From assembly GCF_963678635.1 (NCBI RefSeq), contig NC_087066.1:45745225-45805224 (forward strand): a DNA stretch of 60,000 nt, written 5' to 3'. Shown here in pieces: positions 31,401-39,425 of this stretch. A model generated the notes under the pieces. It did no database searches. It had not been told where the DNA came from and saw nothing but the letters and a program-made list of their open reading frames with translations. Numbering within the stretch: the first letter of the stretch is position 1; every line of letters begins with the position of its first letter. This stretch comes from Symsagittifera roscoffensis (lineage: Eukaryota; Xenacoelomorpha; Acoela; Convolutidae). Both the position numbers and the translations under genes were made by a program.

Positions 31401-31734
31401 ATTCTGAGAATACTTTTGAAAATTCTAAATCAAGGTCATCTGTTTGAATTACATATTTGCGGTGATTCGGGTTTGGTGAGGTGAATTCTATGGTGTAGAT
31501 TCCGTAGTGTTGTGTCAAATTACATATATCTTTCAGATAGTGATCAATAATTTGTCTTTTGATTTTTACATCTGGGAACTCTGCTTTACATGGGCTGATT
31601 CCGGGTTCAAATAAATTTAGTAGTAAATTCTTGCAAAGTATATGCTGTCCTCTATCAGTGGGTGCATCTACGAGGAAGGGGAAGATATCGTCATCATCTG
31701 GACTATCTTCACTTGGAGTGTGTGTTTGGCTCAT
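25432..31734 (-). CDS. gag-pol: Gag-protease-reverse transcriptase-RNase H polyprotein (2,100 aa)
   Basis: One uninterrupted frame. Residues 1-250 are an unassigned folded region, then a Gln/Asn/Pro-rich linker. At about 600-770 is a capsid-like Gag region (DGAAQKWFSVLP, RRLPNETIKQLAVRI). A CCHC zinc knuckle (C-X2-C-X4-H-X4-C) sits at about 844-857, followed by a long Asn/Arg/Ser-rich tract (about 900-1075). Protease has LIDSGAE with the catalytic Asp near 1232. RT has ITYLDDCF with the Tyr at 1740. RNase H begins at MCDASNFGIGAAL near 1888 and includes FTDHKP. Gag and Pol are not separated by a frameshift. The Gag part is unusually long for Ty3/gypsy. The frame stops at TAA (25434-25432) just before integrase, which lies in the -1 frame. 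Confidence 0.95.
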   Translation of the reverse strand: MSQTHTPSEDSPDDDDIFPFLVDAPTDRGQHILCKNLLLNLFEPGISPCKAEFPDVKIKRQIIDHYLKDICNLTQHYGIYTIEFTSPNPNHRKYVIQTDDLDLEFSKVFSEYIKSLQYHNSQRANSIFTNEVFAIIYSYISILENENPIPSVSPTETSKHIKVRHEITLISTFLHIIKENFTKDDVSQHTKHDLQKILAWFTIDYFTHNIDLISQARKNFRPQNSNDDTAITEQSDYVWDPEWSHYAFINIPQSIASQAISTISYTRDYLRVVPLTIDATPLNYNTFLPDTRNNSLNSTVIHNENLNGTRNLTQQDIQTPSHFINEEIVQTTTTTQQSISPIRPNLTTPRNTNTSQAQVTLQSTVKPSVAPKYSHMDYQTYRPMTIPSKTSRTFTRNTFAEHNYNYAHSSKTNYPPRKNNNNQIRSRYWDNPMATTNSVNFQTNSHPPQDRSENYPFFQQNKNKKQASHQTVYLSSDDDYLQPDIFAPYTQEYRGQGVQKPYTNHRIFSPHPTDTQNQQPMQMQHPINAQSFQPIQPQNQMITHSYQPTQMQNEIPLPYYLQQHEITKNQLSNFSQMPNAAESLQMTMNPYLMGGSSITSNKPLMVFTGTDPEYSVEDYLNAVTANLILNIGPEPINTPLHQNWIHRRTALIQTTLDGAAQKWFSVLPIETKSNWKRFTQEFSKMFDSERNKQQQRVLCNEIRRLPNETIKQLAVRIETLVRKAYSLNTHDYKNTKMTEILMMTLTPQLRKIAIKKRASHPSSIREPDLDFRKLVDKLEQAEITMKLEETENLKLQYVNRIETNTTNINNIQESDTDLVEKITEILNIYEKHPNFKGKPSFKKWCNYCRRYGHSISECRQKQQDNQNKPQKYKEPNKSFYQYMKKDQNLPNKNVYSNNSSGKPLPNNTNYTRTQSPYNSSYRGRSPERRNTQNSSQNHYNRPNSRNNYSRSNSNITQFVSRSNSQSRNNYYPNNQSRNSSYNRNRNYSNNRNRSYSNNRNQNYPNNRSRNNSYNRSNYNRPNNNYQNRSRNNSQNRHSSYNNRNRNYSQSPHRNNNHYNNSNNRHRSSTPKHQRNINQVQSNPETTSDPPGIDDTGNNELQLNQINCESSDSESDTGNTISINMIAVENDYEPIIYEKPFSSHIYENQLELLHNYYIEPIHSTQTAQETNEINTTNQSNENDKTKCLNTNHIYQNIQKEQPKEKIWTIPFLLESPRNKEFQPPDLEIDFLIDSGAESNIINIPTWNEIKSLHPKLTPLETSSKLATAQGSTLVNYGKIQLFLLPTRTIEQNKILNKPFKQIFHITDIKHNIIGIPFISKYIPTINILNSKILIKDKYTKTKDTSLTFFQRLNKQPPFFSKFYPIYNQQRKHLKPLSGNIYNFSIKQVHQYDKKQNRQQLYMSDFEFKPIHKFFKITISSIKYLKNSNSDIISLHVYNNTPYQVTLPLGLLGYCETNATISPVHEKAYRVNNILQLLDICQSTILNEELSINNIISNEKRNTDYFTKAPFFKPTFNINNYTENQQKFLTMFNFQHSQITQDEFDKLAKQLIKYSSVYATSKFDDGKISSSLHLPLKPDAVFKKQRASKVPIHLHDKVNRLLDILEQYNIISPVNKEEQPKGNTFINPVIILAKGESLKIVLDARYLNSLIDESKCNWPIEPIQVILTKINGKYFTTADMNSAYNQMPLDEQSRRLTQFVIGNQQYEFNRPFYGISIGPAAFSAFMSKIFRPLILKKNAITYLDDCFMQSQTKEEMFNVLEHYHKILQNENLKAAPDKSHFFLTRVKFLGHNIERKTNTPLKSRIDAIQKLQPPTNKNKIQEFLGMLNFLSKYVYKMQLYLRPFYNILRQQNNFEWNTEHQARFEEIKKLLTEQISNTIPDPNQPFYAMCDASNFGIGAALLQSHNGTNKTNLISANSRLFTQAELRLSTLMRECTAIIYTLTEYEFLILGSKHPTVLFTDHKPIIFLFTQKSNPNHRVYRFQLILMKFPNLHIVWTAGKNLALPDTLSRNTPPELLTRKTTVELPKNIKFYLAENETSPRLECKYTVKTDVEQSQINNLQHFPLYLDCQNNHYEVDLIGTSTFKNQFHTHNGQKITPNKKE

Positions 31735-32176
31735 TTTTTCGTTTAATAACTGTTAATAGGTAATTATCGATATGTCTAATTGGTTGATTCCAATTATATA
31801 AATGTACTGGTTTGTGTTTATATTGCTTTTTTATTCTTCTTTTTCCTCTTTTTGATGAATTCGAAGTTGTTTCTGAGTCGGAAAAATATAATTGATCGTG
31901 AATGGGGCAATTTTTATCTATAGATTTCTTTAATTTATAAAGTTCGTCTAAATTGCTGACTTCTGATTCTGAGAATGCGTTTCTATTTTTGGAAAATCTT
32001 TTTCGTGTTATTTGTCTTTGTTTAGTTATGATTTTTCTTTTTAGTGTTTGTCGTTTTGTTCTATTATGTCCAACTGTTTGTGTGTGAGGTGTGATTACAA
32101 GGTCGTATTTTTTGTTATCTATTTCACAGTTGTGCAAAACGATTGTTTGTTTGTTTCCTAGATTTTTAAATGACAT
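31709..32176 (-). CDS. Small basic leader ORF upstream of gag (155 aa)
   Basis: Begins MSFKNLGNKQT at an ATG and overlaps the gag start by 26 nt in a different frame. The middle is very basic (TKRQTLKRKIITKQRQITRK), resembling an arginine/lysine-rich RNA-binding or nuclear signal, followed by an acidic-serine patch (FSDSETTSNSSKRGKRR). I know no family match. Element 2 has the homologous region, but its start codon is lost and the frame is broken. It is the first ORF of the genomic RNA and could be a regulatory or RNA-binding protein; that is inference from composition only. Confidence 0.6.
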   Translation of the reverse strand: MSFKNLGNKQTIVLHNCEIDNKKYDLVITPHTQTVGHNRTKRQTLKRKIITKQRQITRKRFSKNRNAFSESEVSNLDELYKLKKSIDKNCPIHDQLYFSDSETTSNSSKRGKRRIKKQYKHKPVHLYNWNQPIRHIDNYLLTVIKRKNEPNTHSK

Positions 32177-33407
32177 AAGGTTTAGGATGACGGATGCAAA
32201 AAGTTGTTAGATGATTTCTATTTTCTTAAATTGTTAGTCCTTACGATTTTTTGGTTAGCTTAACCTGGGTCTATTTGTTCAGGGTTGGAGAGAAAAGTAT
32301 ATCGATTCCGAAGAATGATTTTTTACTTTCTCGTGGCTAGTATAAGCTAAGGTGTTAACTTACTTAATCTTACTTAAGGGTTGTGATTGTGTTCAAGGGT
32401 TGGAGAATAGTAAATCGATCCACAAGGTTCAGGTATAATTAGAACGCGAGTAGTTCGTTAGATACTATTTTAAACTTACTAAGTCTACGATCTATCCTGG
32501 GTCTGGTAAGAGGAGGGTTCAAGTGAAGGATGAATAACCGAAGTTCTTCACTGTTTATCCTAATTTGAATGGTTAGTTTTGTTGAAAAATTTCTATTAGT
32601 CTTGGGTTTTGAGAAAGGGTTGGATAGTGAATCGACGTTTGAGGTCGTTAGACACTGGCTAAGTTGGTGGGGGAGAACAAAATTGTTCTTTTTGATCCAA
32701 GGAGAGGCCTTGATGATCAAGTTTTAAAATTTAATTAAATAGAAGATGAATTAAGATCCAAGGATAAGCCTTGATGATCTGATTTTTTAAAATTAAGTGA
32801 ATTTAAGTTTAAAATGGTTTAAATTTGTTTAAGAAAAGATTTAGTGTTTGAATGATATTAGTGAGCTTATGATTGCTGTTATGTTATAGGTGATGAAGCT
32901 GAGACAACTGATGATTTTATGATTACTAACAGTTTATTGTCATGCTACTAATTTTTATTTTGATTTTTAATAAATATTTTCCAAACATGTTTTATATAAT
33001 ACTGCAGAATTTTAGGAAAACGATCTGAGATATTTTTATCAATCGTTATTGTATATTAATATTTTATTTAGCGCCTGTAATGATCATGAAGATTGGCTTC
33101 AAGATTTTATGTTTGCAAATGAAAATCTAAATTCATTGCTAATAAAATTCTAAATATAAAAGTTTGTGTTGGCTTTTGCCGTACTATCATATAACTATTT
33201 GGTAAGTTTCTACTTTGTCGTATGTCGTCTCTGGTTCGAGGTATTCTTCCAATTCCGGGTAGTTCTGTTATCGTTCGGAATATTGGCTCTGATCTATTGA
33301 GTCGTAGAGACATTTCGATTAAATTATCGTCGTATAACATTTTAAAAATGTTTTGTCTAAATTCTAATCTATTTTTGGTTAATTCTAAGCTATTAAGGTC
33401 TTGTTCG
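32177..33407 (-). promoter_or_regulatory. Element 1 untranslated leader
   Basis: About 1.2 kb between primer binding site and first ORF. It contains three degenerate copies of a motif with core GGGTTGGA and ATCGA about 11-16 bp later (32281-32310, 32396-32420, 32616-32636), and a near-duplicated segment GATCCAAGGA-A-GCCTTGATGATC (around 32695 and 32755). A 77-codon open frame (33340-33107) is also open in element 2 (52464-52258), but most differences are replacements, so coding is doubtful. Likely roles are packaging, dimerisation or translation control (inference). Confidence 0.6.
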
Positions 33408-33425
33408 AGACTTATGGTCGCACCA
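33408..33425 (-). promoter_or_regulatory. Element 1 primer binding site
   Basis: Two bases inside the 5' LTR (minus strand) the sequence reads TGGTGCGACCATAAGTC. It starts with TGG, as expected for pairing with a tRNA 3' CCA end, and the same sequence is in the same place in element 2. I could not name the tRNA. Confidence 0.8.
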
Positions 33426-33427
33426 GA

Positions 33428-33837
33428 TGAGTTATAACCGAGGTGGTTAACTCATAGAGTAATTTCGGATAAGGTACACCGTCTGCTCGTCACGCTATCT
33501 TATTTTCGGCCGGATAGATTCGTGCAACTTCTTAGTCTAATACCGATCCTAATCTTACTCTTATACTATCTAGTCTCAGGTTGTTTAACTAGTCTCTGCT
33601 TGGCTCAATAGATCTAGGGTATACTGGTTTATTGCGGCTGCTGAAGTTCGCTTGGAGAGTCAACTAATTTCTAAGTTAAATTCAAATCTCTCTGGTGCTG
33701 AAATTACAAGTAATTTCAGCACTTACAAATAAGTGGGTTGTTAGTTAGATGGATCATGATTGGTTAATATTAAATACTTTACAGTGGTAAAATATCTAAT
33801 TTATCCAATCATAAAATGTAGTTTAGATCAGGTTCCA
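33428..33837 (-). repeat. Element 1 5' LTR
   Basis: 410-bp partner of the LTR at 14970-15385. Transcription of the element should start inside it and run toward lower coordinates. The 13-bp inverted repeat is conserved. I could not fix a TATA box or initiator with confidence. Confidence 0.95.
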
Positions 33838-33841
33838 ATTA

Positions 33842-35035
33842 GTTTATCTTTCATCTGTCGAGTTAAACTGAGCAAAAATTGAAAAAGCAATTCAAGAAAA
33901 TTATTGAATTGAAAAAATCTAAAAGCATACGACCAACACAAAAAGGAGCGTGCAGAAACGTTAGGAAGTTTTTCTGTAAAAACCTAGAAAGTACTAAATT
34001 AAGTGAAAAATGATTTCGCTCAAAAAATGTTGAGAACAGTGACAAAAATCTAGTGGAAAAAATGAAGATGTCGGTGACTAATCAGAAACCATACCATCTT
34101 AGTTTTCGAGTGAAAAGTGTACCCGGATGCTTCAAAAGTAGCAGAGAATGATACGATCACAGTTTTTGCTTTAAAAAATTTGACATAGCTTTACACCACT
34201 GGCGATACAACCAATATAAGATAGAAACTTTATGATTCTCATTAGCAAAGAGGATTTTGATCGATGTTACCTTTGCAGAAGGAACTAGAAAAATGACAAA
34301 AACCAATCGAAAAACAAAAACTTTTTTAAAAAAATTAAGTTTTTTTAAAAAATGAGTATTCAAGAAAACATTTTCACACTATACACCCAATAATCTGAAA
34401 GTCAACCTAAAGTTTTGAAAGCCAACTAAAATTTTCAGATAATGTCGAATTTCTATAATATTACATAAATAATTCTAGATATAGCCTTTATCAGAAGTTA
34501 CTAGCATTGGTACTCGCAAGCGTAGAAAAAAAACTAACTTAAAAAGTATGTCATGTATTTTCTAGGGTTTCAATTTGATTTCAGGAAATACGTAGCATTA
34601 GCTAAAAAAAAAACTTAGAAACAATTGTAACTCAGGCCGGTTTTTAACCACACTGAGTTTTTCAGCTATCAATAAGCTTAAATATCTAAATCGCAACTAA
34701 AAAGGTCTTAATATGATGCAGTATTTGACCCCTTAGGACTGGGTTTTCAGGTAGTAAAATGGACTGAAAAAAATCACTCTACGCCATAGTTATCTTTTTG
34801 CTTTTATTAAAAACGTTAACCCATTACCAGGAGTACGCATTTTAAAGGTTGTTAAAATATCAAGGTATCATATTTTTTTGAGAATAGTTTTTGATTTACT
34901 AATTGACTCGATAACAGTGACCCAATTTGAGATAACTAGGTCAGTAAGACATTTATTTTAAAGTTAATCAAACGTAGCGCTGATTAAATGCCGGGTGAGT
35001 TTGGTTAAGGGAGCCCAAAATTGGCCTCGACTAAC
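33842..35035 (-). other. Host intron segment between element 1 and the 35 kb exon
   Basis: About 1.2 kb of AT-rich intron. No coding exon, tRNA or recognised repeat was seen; short ORFs here lack splice or homology support. Confidence 0.65.
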
Positions 35036-35227
35036 CTCGACCGAGTCTGAGTAGCCTCCTGGACCCCAGAGATCGGACCTCTCGCAATAGTCGATGACGT
35101 CCTGGGTGAACTTTCGGTTGAATGTCTTGATGCGGAACACCTCCGGACACGGCTGGTCGAACTGGGTAATGTGGGTGTAGTTTAGTTGCTCGTAGTACTC
35201 TGGCCGCACATACTTCCGAGCAAATGC
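35036..35227 (-). CDS. PLOD: PLOD-family lysyl hydroxylase, internal exon
   Basis: 64 codons, phase 0 at both ends, with acceptor TATGACAG|GCA and donor GAG|GTTAGT. The peptide includes KYVRPEYYEQL, QPCPEVFRIKTF and CERSDLWGPGGYSDS. These align with the PLOD region before the dioxygenase core (the Y-H-N-Y, PCPDVYWFP and W-GG-stretch). The exon is marooned between the two large retrotransposons: element 1 lies in its downstream intron and element 2 in its upstream intron. No stop or frameshift is seen. Confidence 0.9.
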
Positions 35228-35626
35228 CTGTCATAATTTTGAAAACTATCCAACTGATAAGAAATTTTCGAATCTTTCAGGTTATCGATTGCTCTATTTT
35301 GATTGTTGTTTTTATTTTGCCGAGCACAAACAAATCGTGTACGCCATTTGTAAACAAGGATGGCCGGTTACTGTGCAAGTAGCATATAATGTTCCGACCA
35401 TAGTCTTAAAAAATAGAAAAACGTTTTTTTTTTCTAGAACTTGGGCATATTCGACAGTTATAATAAAATAGGCAGTTTGGAACACCCGAAGCTCCTCCCC
35501 ATTTTCAAAAGAGAAGCAATAAACCTTTAAAATTGGACGATTAACCTTTTTACCATACAAAAACCTTTGGGCAATATCTTATATTCTACTCGAATTTTCT
35601 TTTACAGATATTAATTTAAAACAAAG

Positions 35627-36036
35627 TGAGTTATAACCGATGTGGTTAACTCATAGAGTAATTTCGGATAGGGTACACCGTCTGCTCGTCACGCTATCTT
35701 ATTTTCGGCCGGATAGATTCGTGCAACTTCTTAGTCTAATACCGATCCTAATCTTACTCTTATACTTTCTAGTCTAAGGGTGTTTAACTAGTCTCTGCTA
35801 GGCTCAATAGATCTAGGGTATACTGGTTTATTGCGGCAGCTGAAGTGTTCTTGGAGAGGCAACTAATTTCTAAGTTAACTTCAAATCTCTCTGGTGCTGA
35901 AATTACAAGTAATTTGAGCACTTACAAATAAGTGGGTTGTTAGTTAGATGGATTATGATTGGTTAATATTAAATACTTTACTGTGGTAAAATATCCAATT
36001 TATCCAATCATAAAATATAGTTTAGATCAGGTTCCA
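35627..36036 (-). repeat. Element 2 3' LTR
   Basis: 410 bp, TG...CA. The 13-bp inverted repeat has one mismatch here (TTTGAGC instead of TTTCAGC). Confidence 0.95.
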
Positions 36037-36052
36037 CCCATCCGGGTTTTAC

Positions 36053-37616
36053 AGAGTTTTTAGAATTATCTTTCTGCAATTCAAAGGATGGATGATGAAC
36101 GTTGGTATTTGGCGAACATCATATTCTTGTCCGGTTTCTCTTGTTAGAGAAGTTCCAGGACGCTGGAGTGAGGGGCATCAATCGTTGGGTCTTCTTATGA
36201 CAACGATGGTGTTTCCCAATGAAATCAATCTGATTTCAGAATTGTTTGCTATGACGGGTTTTTCTTTTTTATGTAGAGAACTTCTTTTGTGTTCGACCTC
36301 GTCTGGGAATGGCGTGGAGATTGTGCGTGGAGGGAATGCCTTGTAACTCGGATCTGTACGTATACTTGAACATCGAGGTGGTCATTGGTCTAGTTCAATG
36401 AAGTCCTTTTCTGCGAAGTCAAGTCGTACTCTAAATCCTTTGGGTTGTGATTGTGGACGGCATATCGGTTGTGGTTAGCCAATCTTGTTCGAGTGTGATG
36501 GAATCATTTTTGTCTTTGGATGTTCGTCTTTGTTGTTGTATGTTGATCTATATACTGCAAGGTATAATTTACATTTTATAAAACTTTTTTAGTTCGGTTT
36601 TTTAACCATGAATTTAGTTAGTTGTTTTCACAAAAGCATTTTGTTTTAGTTCGGTAATTTTAAAGAGTTACTCACCCTTGAGTACCTCTTATTAAAAATA
36701 GAAAATTGGTCACAAAGCGTGGATTTAGCGCGGTGGGTTAGGGCGGCTATAGAGCATGCTCAGGACGTCCTCTCTGGTGGGTTAGGCCAGGAGTGGGAGT
36801 ATGATTTCGTGCTGTTTCTTTGAGAGGTCCTGTTATGTGATAACGTTTTATGTTAGGTTTATGTTGGTCTTTCTTATGTTTTTTTGGTTGTGTCCTCTTT
36901 TCAAAAATCAATTTGTTTTCGGTATGGGTTTGTCTTGCGACTTTTTTCGTTTTATTATTTCTTTCTTAGACTTTGTAATAGTCTTTAAAAGAATGAATTA
37001 TCCAGTTTTAAACTGGGTTAATCCGGTTTGGGTACCGTTGGTTTTCTTTTCTTAGTCATGCTGTTATTTTATGATTTGTGGTGTTTAGTAAGCTGCGTTG
37101 GTTAGTTTGGTTTAGTGTATAATTCCTTTCCAACCGGGTTAAAGGAAAGTTTGAAACTTGTTATCGCGTGTTAGAGTTGTTGAGTGTTAGAACTTGAAAC
37201 TCAAAATCATTATTTAAACAATTCTTCGTGGGCGAGCTGTGCGAGTTTGAATAGAATTCTTGTGCGAGTGAATAAAAATATCAAAAGGTTAGTACTGCAT
37301 TTTCATTTTGTCAATTGATTATATAGAATTTCAAATTTACTGCTTTTTTGGGAAAATTTTAAGTTTTAAATTTTCATCGTAATTAAATTTACTGCTTCAT
37401 GGGGAAACAATTTATAAATTAATTTACTACATTTGGTATGAATTTTATTATATTATTTTGTGCAAAATATTAATGAAGTTTAGAAGAATTTTAACAAGTA
37501 TATTTTTTATTTTTCTTTTCTGTTTTTTGCAGATGATCGTGGTATGAAGATTAGAATTGTAAAAGAAACATGAATAAAGAATGGTTAGTACTAATTTAAA
37601 TTTATTAGTGAAGAAT
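36053..37616 (-). other. Element 2 3' non-coding region
   Basis: Homologous to 15403-16919 of element 1. It includes the twin palindromes at 36752-36771 in a nearly unchanged ~104-bp block. Confidence 0.6.
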
Positions 37617-38190
37617 ATTTTTAAATAATACTTAGCTGTTAATCGTCTGGGAAAAAGCCGTGGGGGAAGATGTCGTGTATCATGTCCGATGTTGTTAGTA
37701 ACTTTGCTAGTATGCGAATGATGTTTTTAGTTTGGAGCAGTGGCCAAAGTAATTGAAGTGCTTTAATGGTTTTTAGTTCTTCGGTGCCTACTGCAAACTC
37801 ATAAAGTGTGTTTTGAATGAGGTTATATATTTTGTGATTATATTAAGTATTGTGAATGAATTCTAAGATCGGGATTTCTATAGGCTGGATAAATTCATGT
37901 GGAATAAGGAAGGGTCTGGATTCTTCGGCGTTAAAGGTCTTCGTGATGGGACAAAATATATACATTTGTGTTACTGGGTCATAATTGCGGAGGATGCCGT
38001 GGAGGTTAGTATCCTTGATGCAATAAATGAAATTAAGAAAAAAGAGTTAAGAAACTGAAAACGATGGTGTGGTTGTCTTGATGGAGTATGTAAATCAAAA
38101 TGATTTTGTATGAAGCGATAGTATGTATATGTATGAGTCTGTTTAGTGCGTAACATAATATCGTGTGAACAGTGCAAATCGCATTCATGT
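37617..38190 (-). pseudogene. Element 2 remnant of the last ORF
   Basis: Begins like the element 1 ORF (HDIMLRTKQTHTYTYYRF) but loses ~30 bp near 38,045 and is stopped near 37,970 and 37,843. Confidence 0.7.
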
Positions 38191-38229
38191 GGTGCAAGGA
38201 AGTGAAAGATTAGTAAAAATAACTGAAAT

Positions 38230-39425
38230 TTGTCTTTGAAACTTTCTTAAGCTTGAATATCATTTAGTGCTTCAGAAATGATGTGATCATATTGTCTATC
38301 AAAAATATTAAGTGTGAATACATATGACGTTTTGATGAAAAATTTTCTGTTAGTTGTGGGTTAGCGAAGCGGTCGTCTTCTAGAAATTGGTCTTGATTAG
38401 TTCGGATGATATTATGGTCGTAATATTCTATTGTAAATTCGTTAGCTCGAGGTGCAGTGAATGTTTTTAGTAATTTTTTATATCCTACATAAGTAAATTG
38501 TCTAGGTGTTATTGTTGCGGTGAGTCTATATAGCATATTTTTATTCTTTTCTATGTCGTCATGAGTACTAGATAGTGGCAGGCAAAGGGGATTAGTAAAA
38601 TGGTAATATGCTGTCCAGTGAAGTGTGGGCATTAAAATATGTTCATCTACAAAACTACGTGTGTCGTTAGTGTCGTTAGGTGTGTTTAATGTATATTGTG
38701 GGAATGAGGGTAAGGTGATTGCTAGAAAATCTTTCGTGTTGGTGTGTTGTGGATGATTAATATATTCGCAGGCTGTTCCTGGTTTGGTCGGGAATGGATG
38801 GTTCGGGAATTTCCTTTTAAAAGTGCGATAAGCTCGGTTACGGCTATTAGATGTTTCGGTGGATGTGGATGATTGTGCTAATGATGCAGTGTAAGCTGAG
38901 GAGGGTGTAGGAGTAGGTGGGTTTGAGGATTCTATTGTGGATGAATCTTGATGTATGGTGAGGGTGTTAGGGTATATTAACTGTTGTTGTAGGGTGATAA
39001 AATTATCGAGTTCCTGGGAAATTTGGGGGGTATCTGGAGAATTATTAGATGATCGGTCGGAATGAAGTGGAGAGTAGGTTGGGGTTACTTGCGAAGCATA
39101 AGAAGGAGTGGAAACGGATGGGAGTGAATTGTTTGGTTGGATTGGTTGAAAAGGGGGTTTTGAAAAAACTGAGGAGTTGGTTTGAAAATTATTGGATGGA
39201 GATGGTTCGGAGTCTGCAAATTCGTCAGGGGTTTCTAAATTAGGGTTATTAAGAGATGGAGTATAAAACTGAAATATCTGAGTTAGTATCCGAATTCGTG
39301 CTTGATGATATATTAATAGTTGGGAAATCGAGTGTTGGGAAAGCAAAAAGTGGGATTATTGGGATTGGAGTGTGGAGGTTGGTTGGGTCGGAATTTGAGC
39401 GGAGTAGCGATCCAAGTTGTCAGCT
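38230..39425 (-). pseudogene. Element 2 remnant of the 406-codon accessory ORF
   Basis: Long open middle (39346-38264) matching element 1 (ETPDEFADSEPSPSNNFQ, FKRKFPNHPFPTKPGT). There is a small deletion near 39,255 at the N-terminal side and a one-base loss near 38,345 at the C-terminal side. Confidence 0.75.

Larger units (their letters stand above)
14970..33837 (-). mobile_element. Element 1: complete Ty3/gypsy-type LTR retrotransposon with env-like gene (18,868 bp)
   Basis: Bounded by ~410-bp LTRs, each starting TG and ending CA, with a 4-bp target duplication ATTA (14966-14969 and 33838-33841). The LTRs differ by three substitutions and one 6-bp GAGAGT duplication, so the insertion is recent. 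Minus-strand genes are a basic leader ORF, gag-PR-RT-RH, integrase with a GPY/F module, a small membrane ORF, a Met-free ORF, env and two accessory ORFs. The Pol order (RT-RNase H before integrase) and GPY/F module place it in Ty3/gypsy (Metaviridae). It sits in a PLOD intron in the sense orientation. Two nonsense codons are visible, one before the integrase core and one in env; element 2 has sense codons at both places. Confidence 0.95.

Noticed and set aside
33107-33340. 77-codon ORF in the leader, open in both elements
   Set aside because: Differences between the copies are mostly replacements, and it lies between the primer binding site and the first ORF; kept only as a note in the leader.
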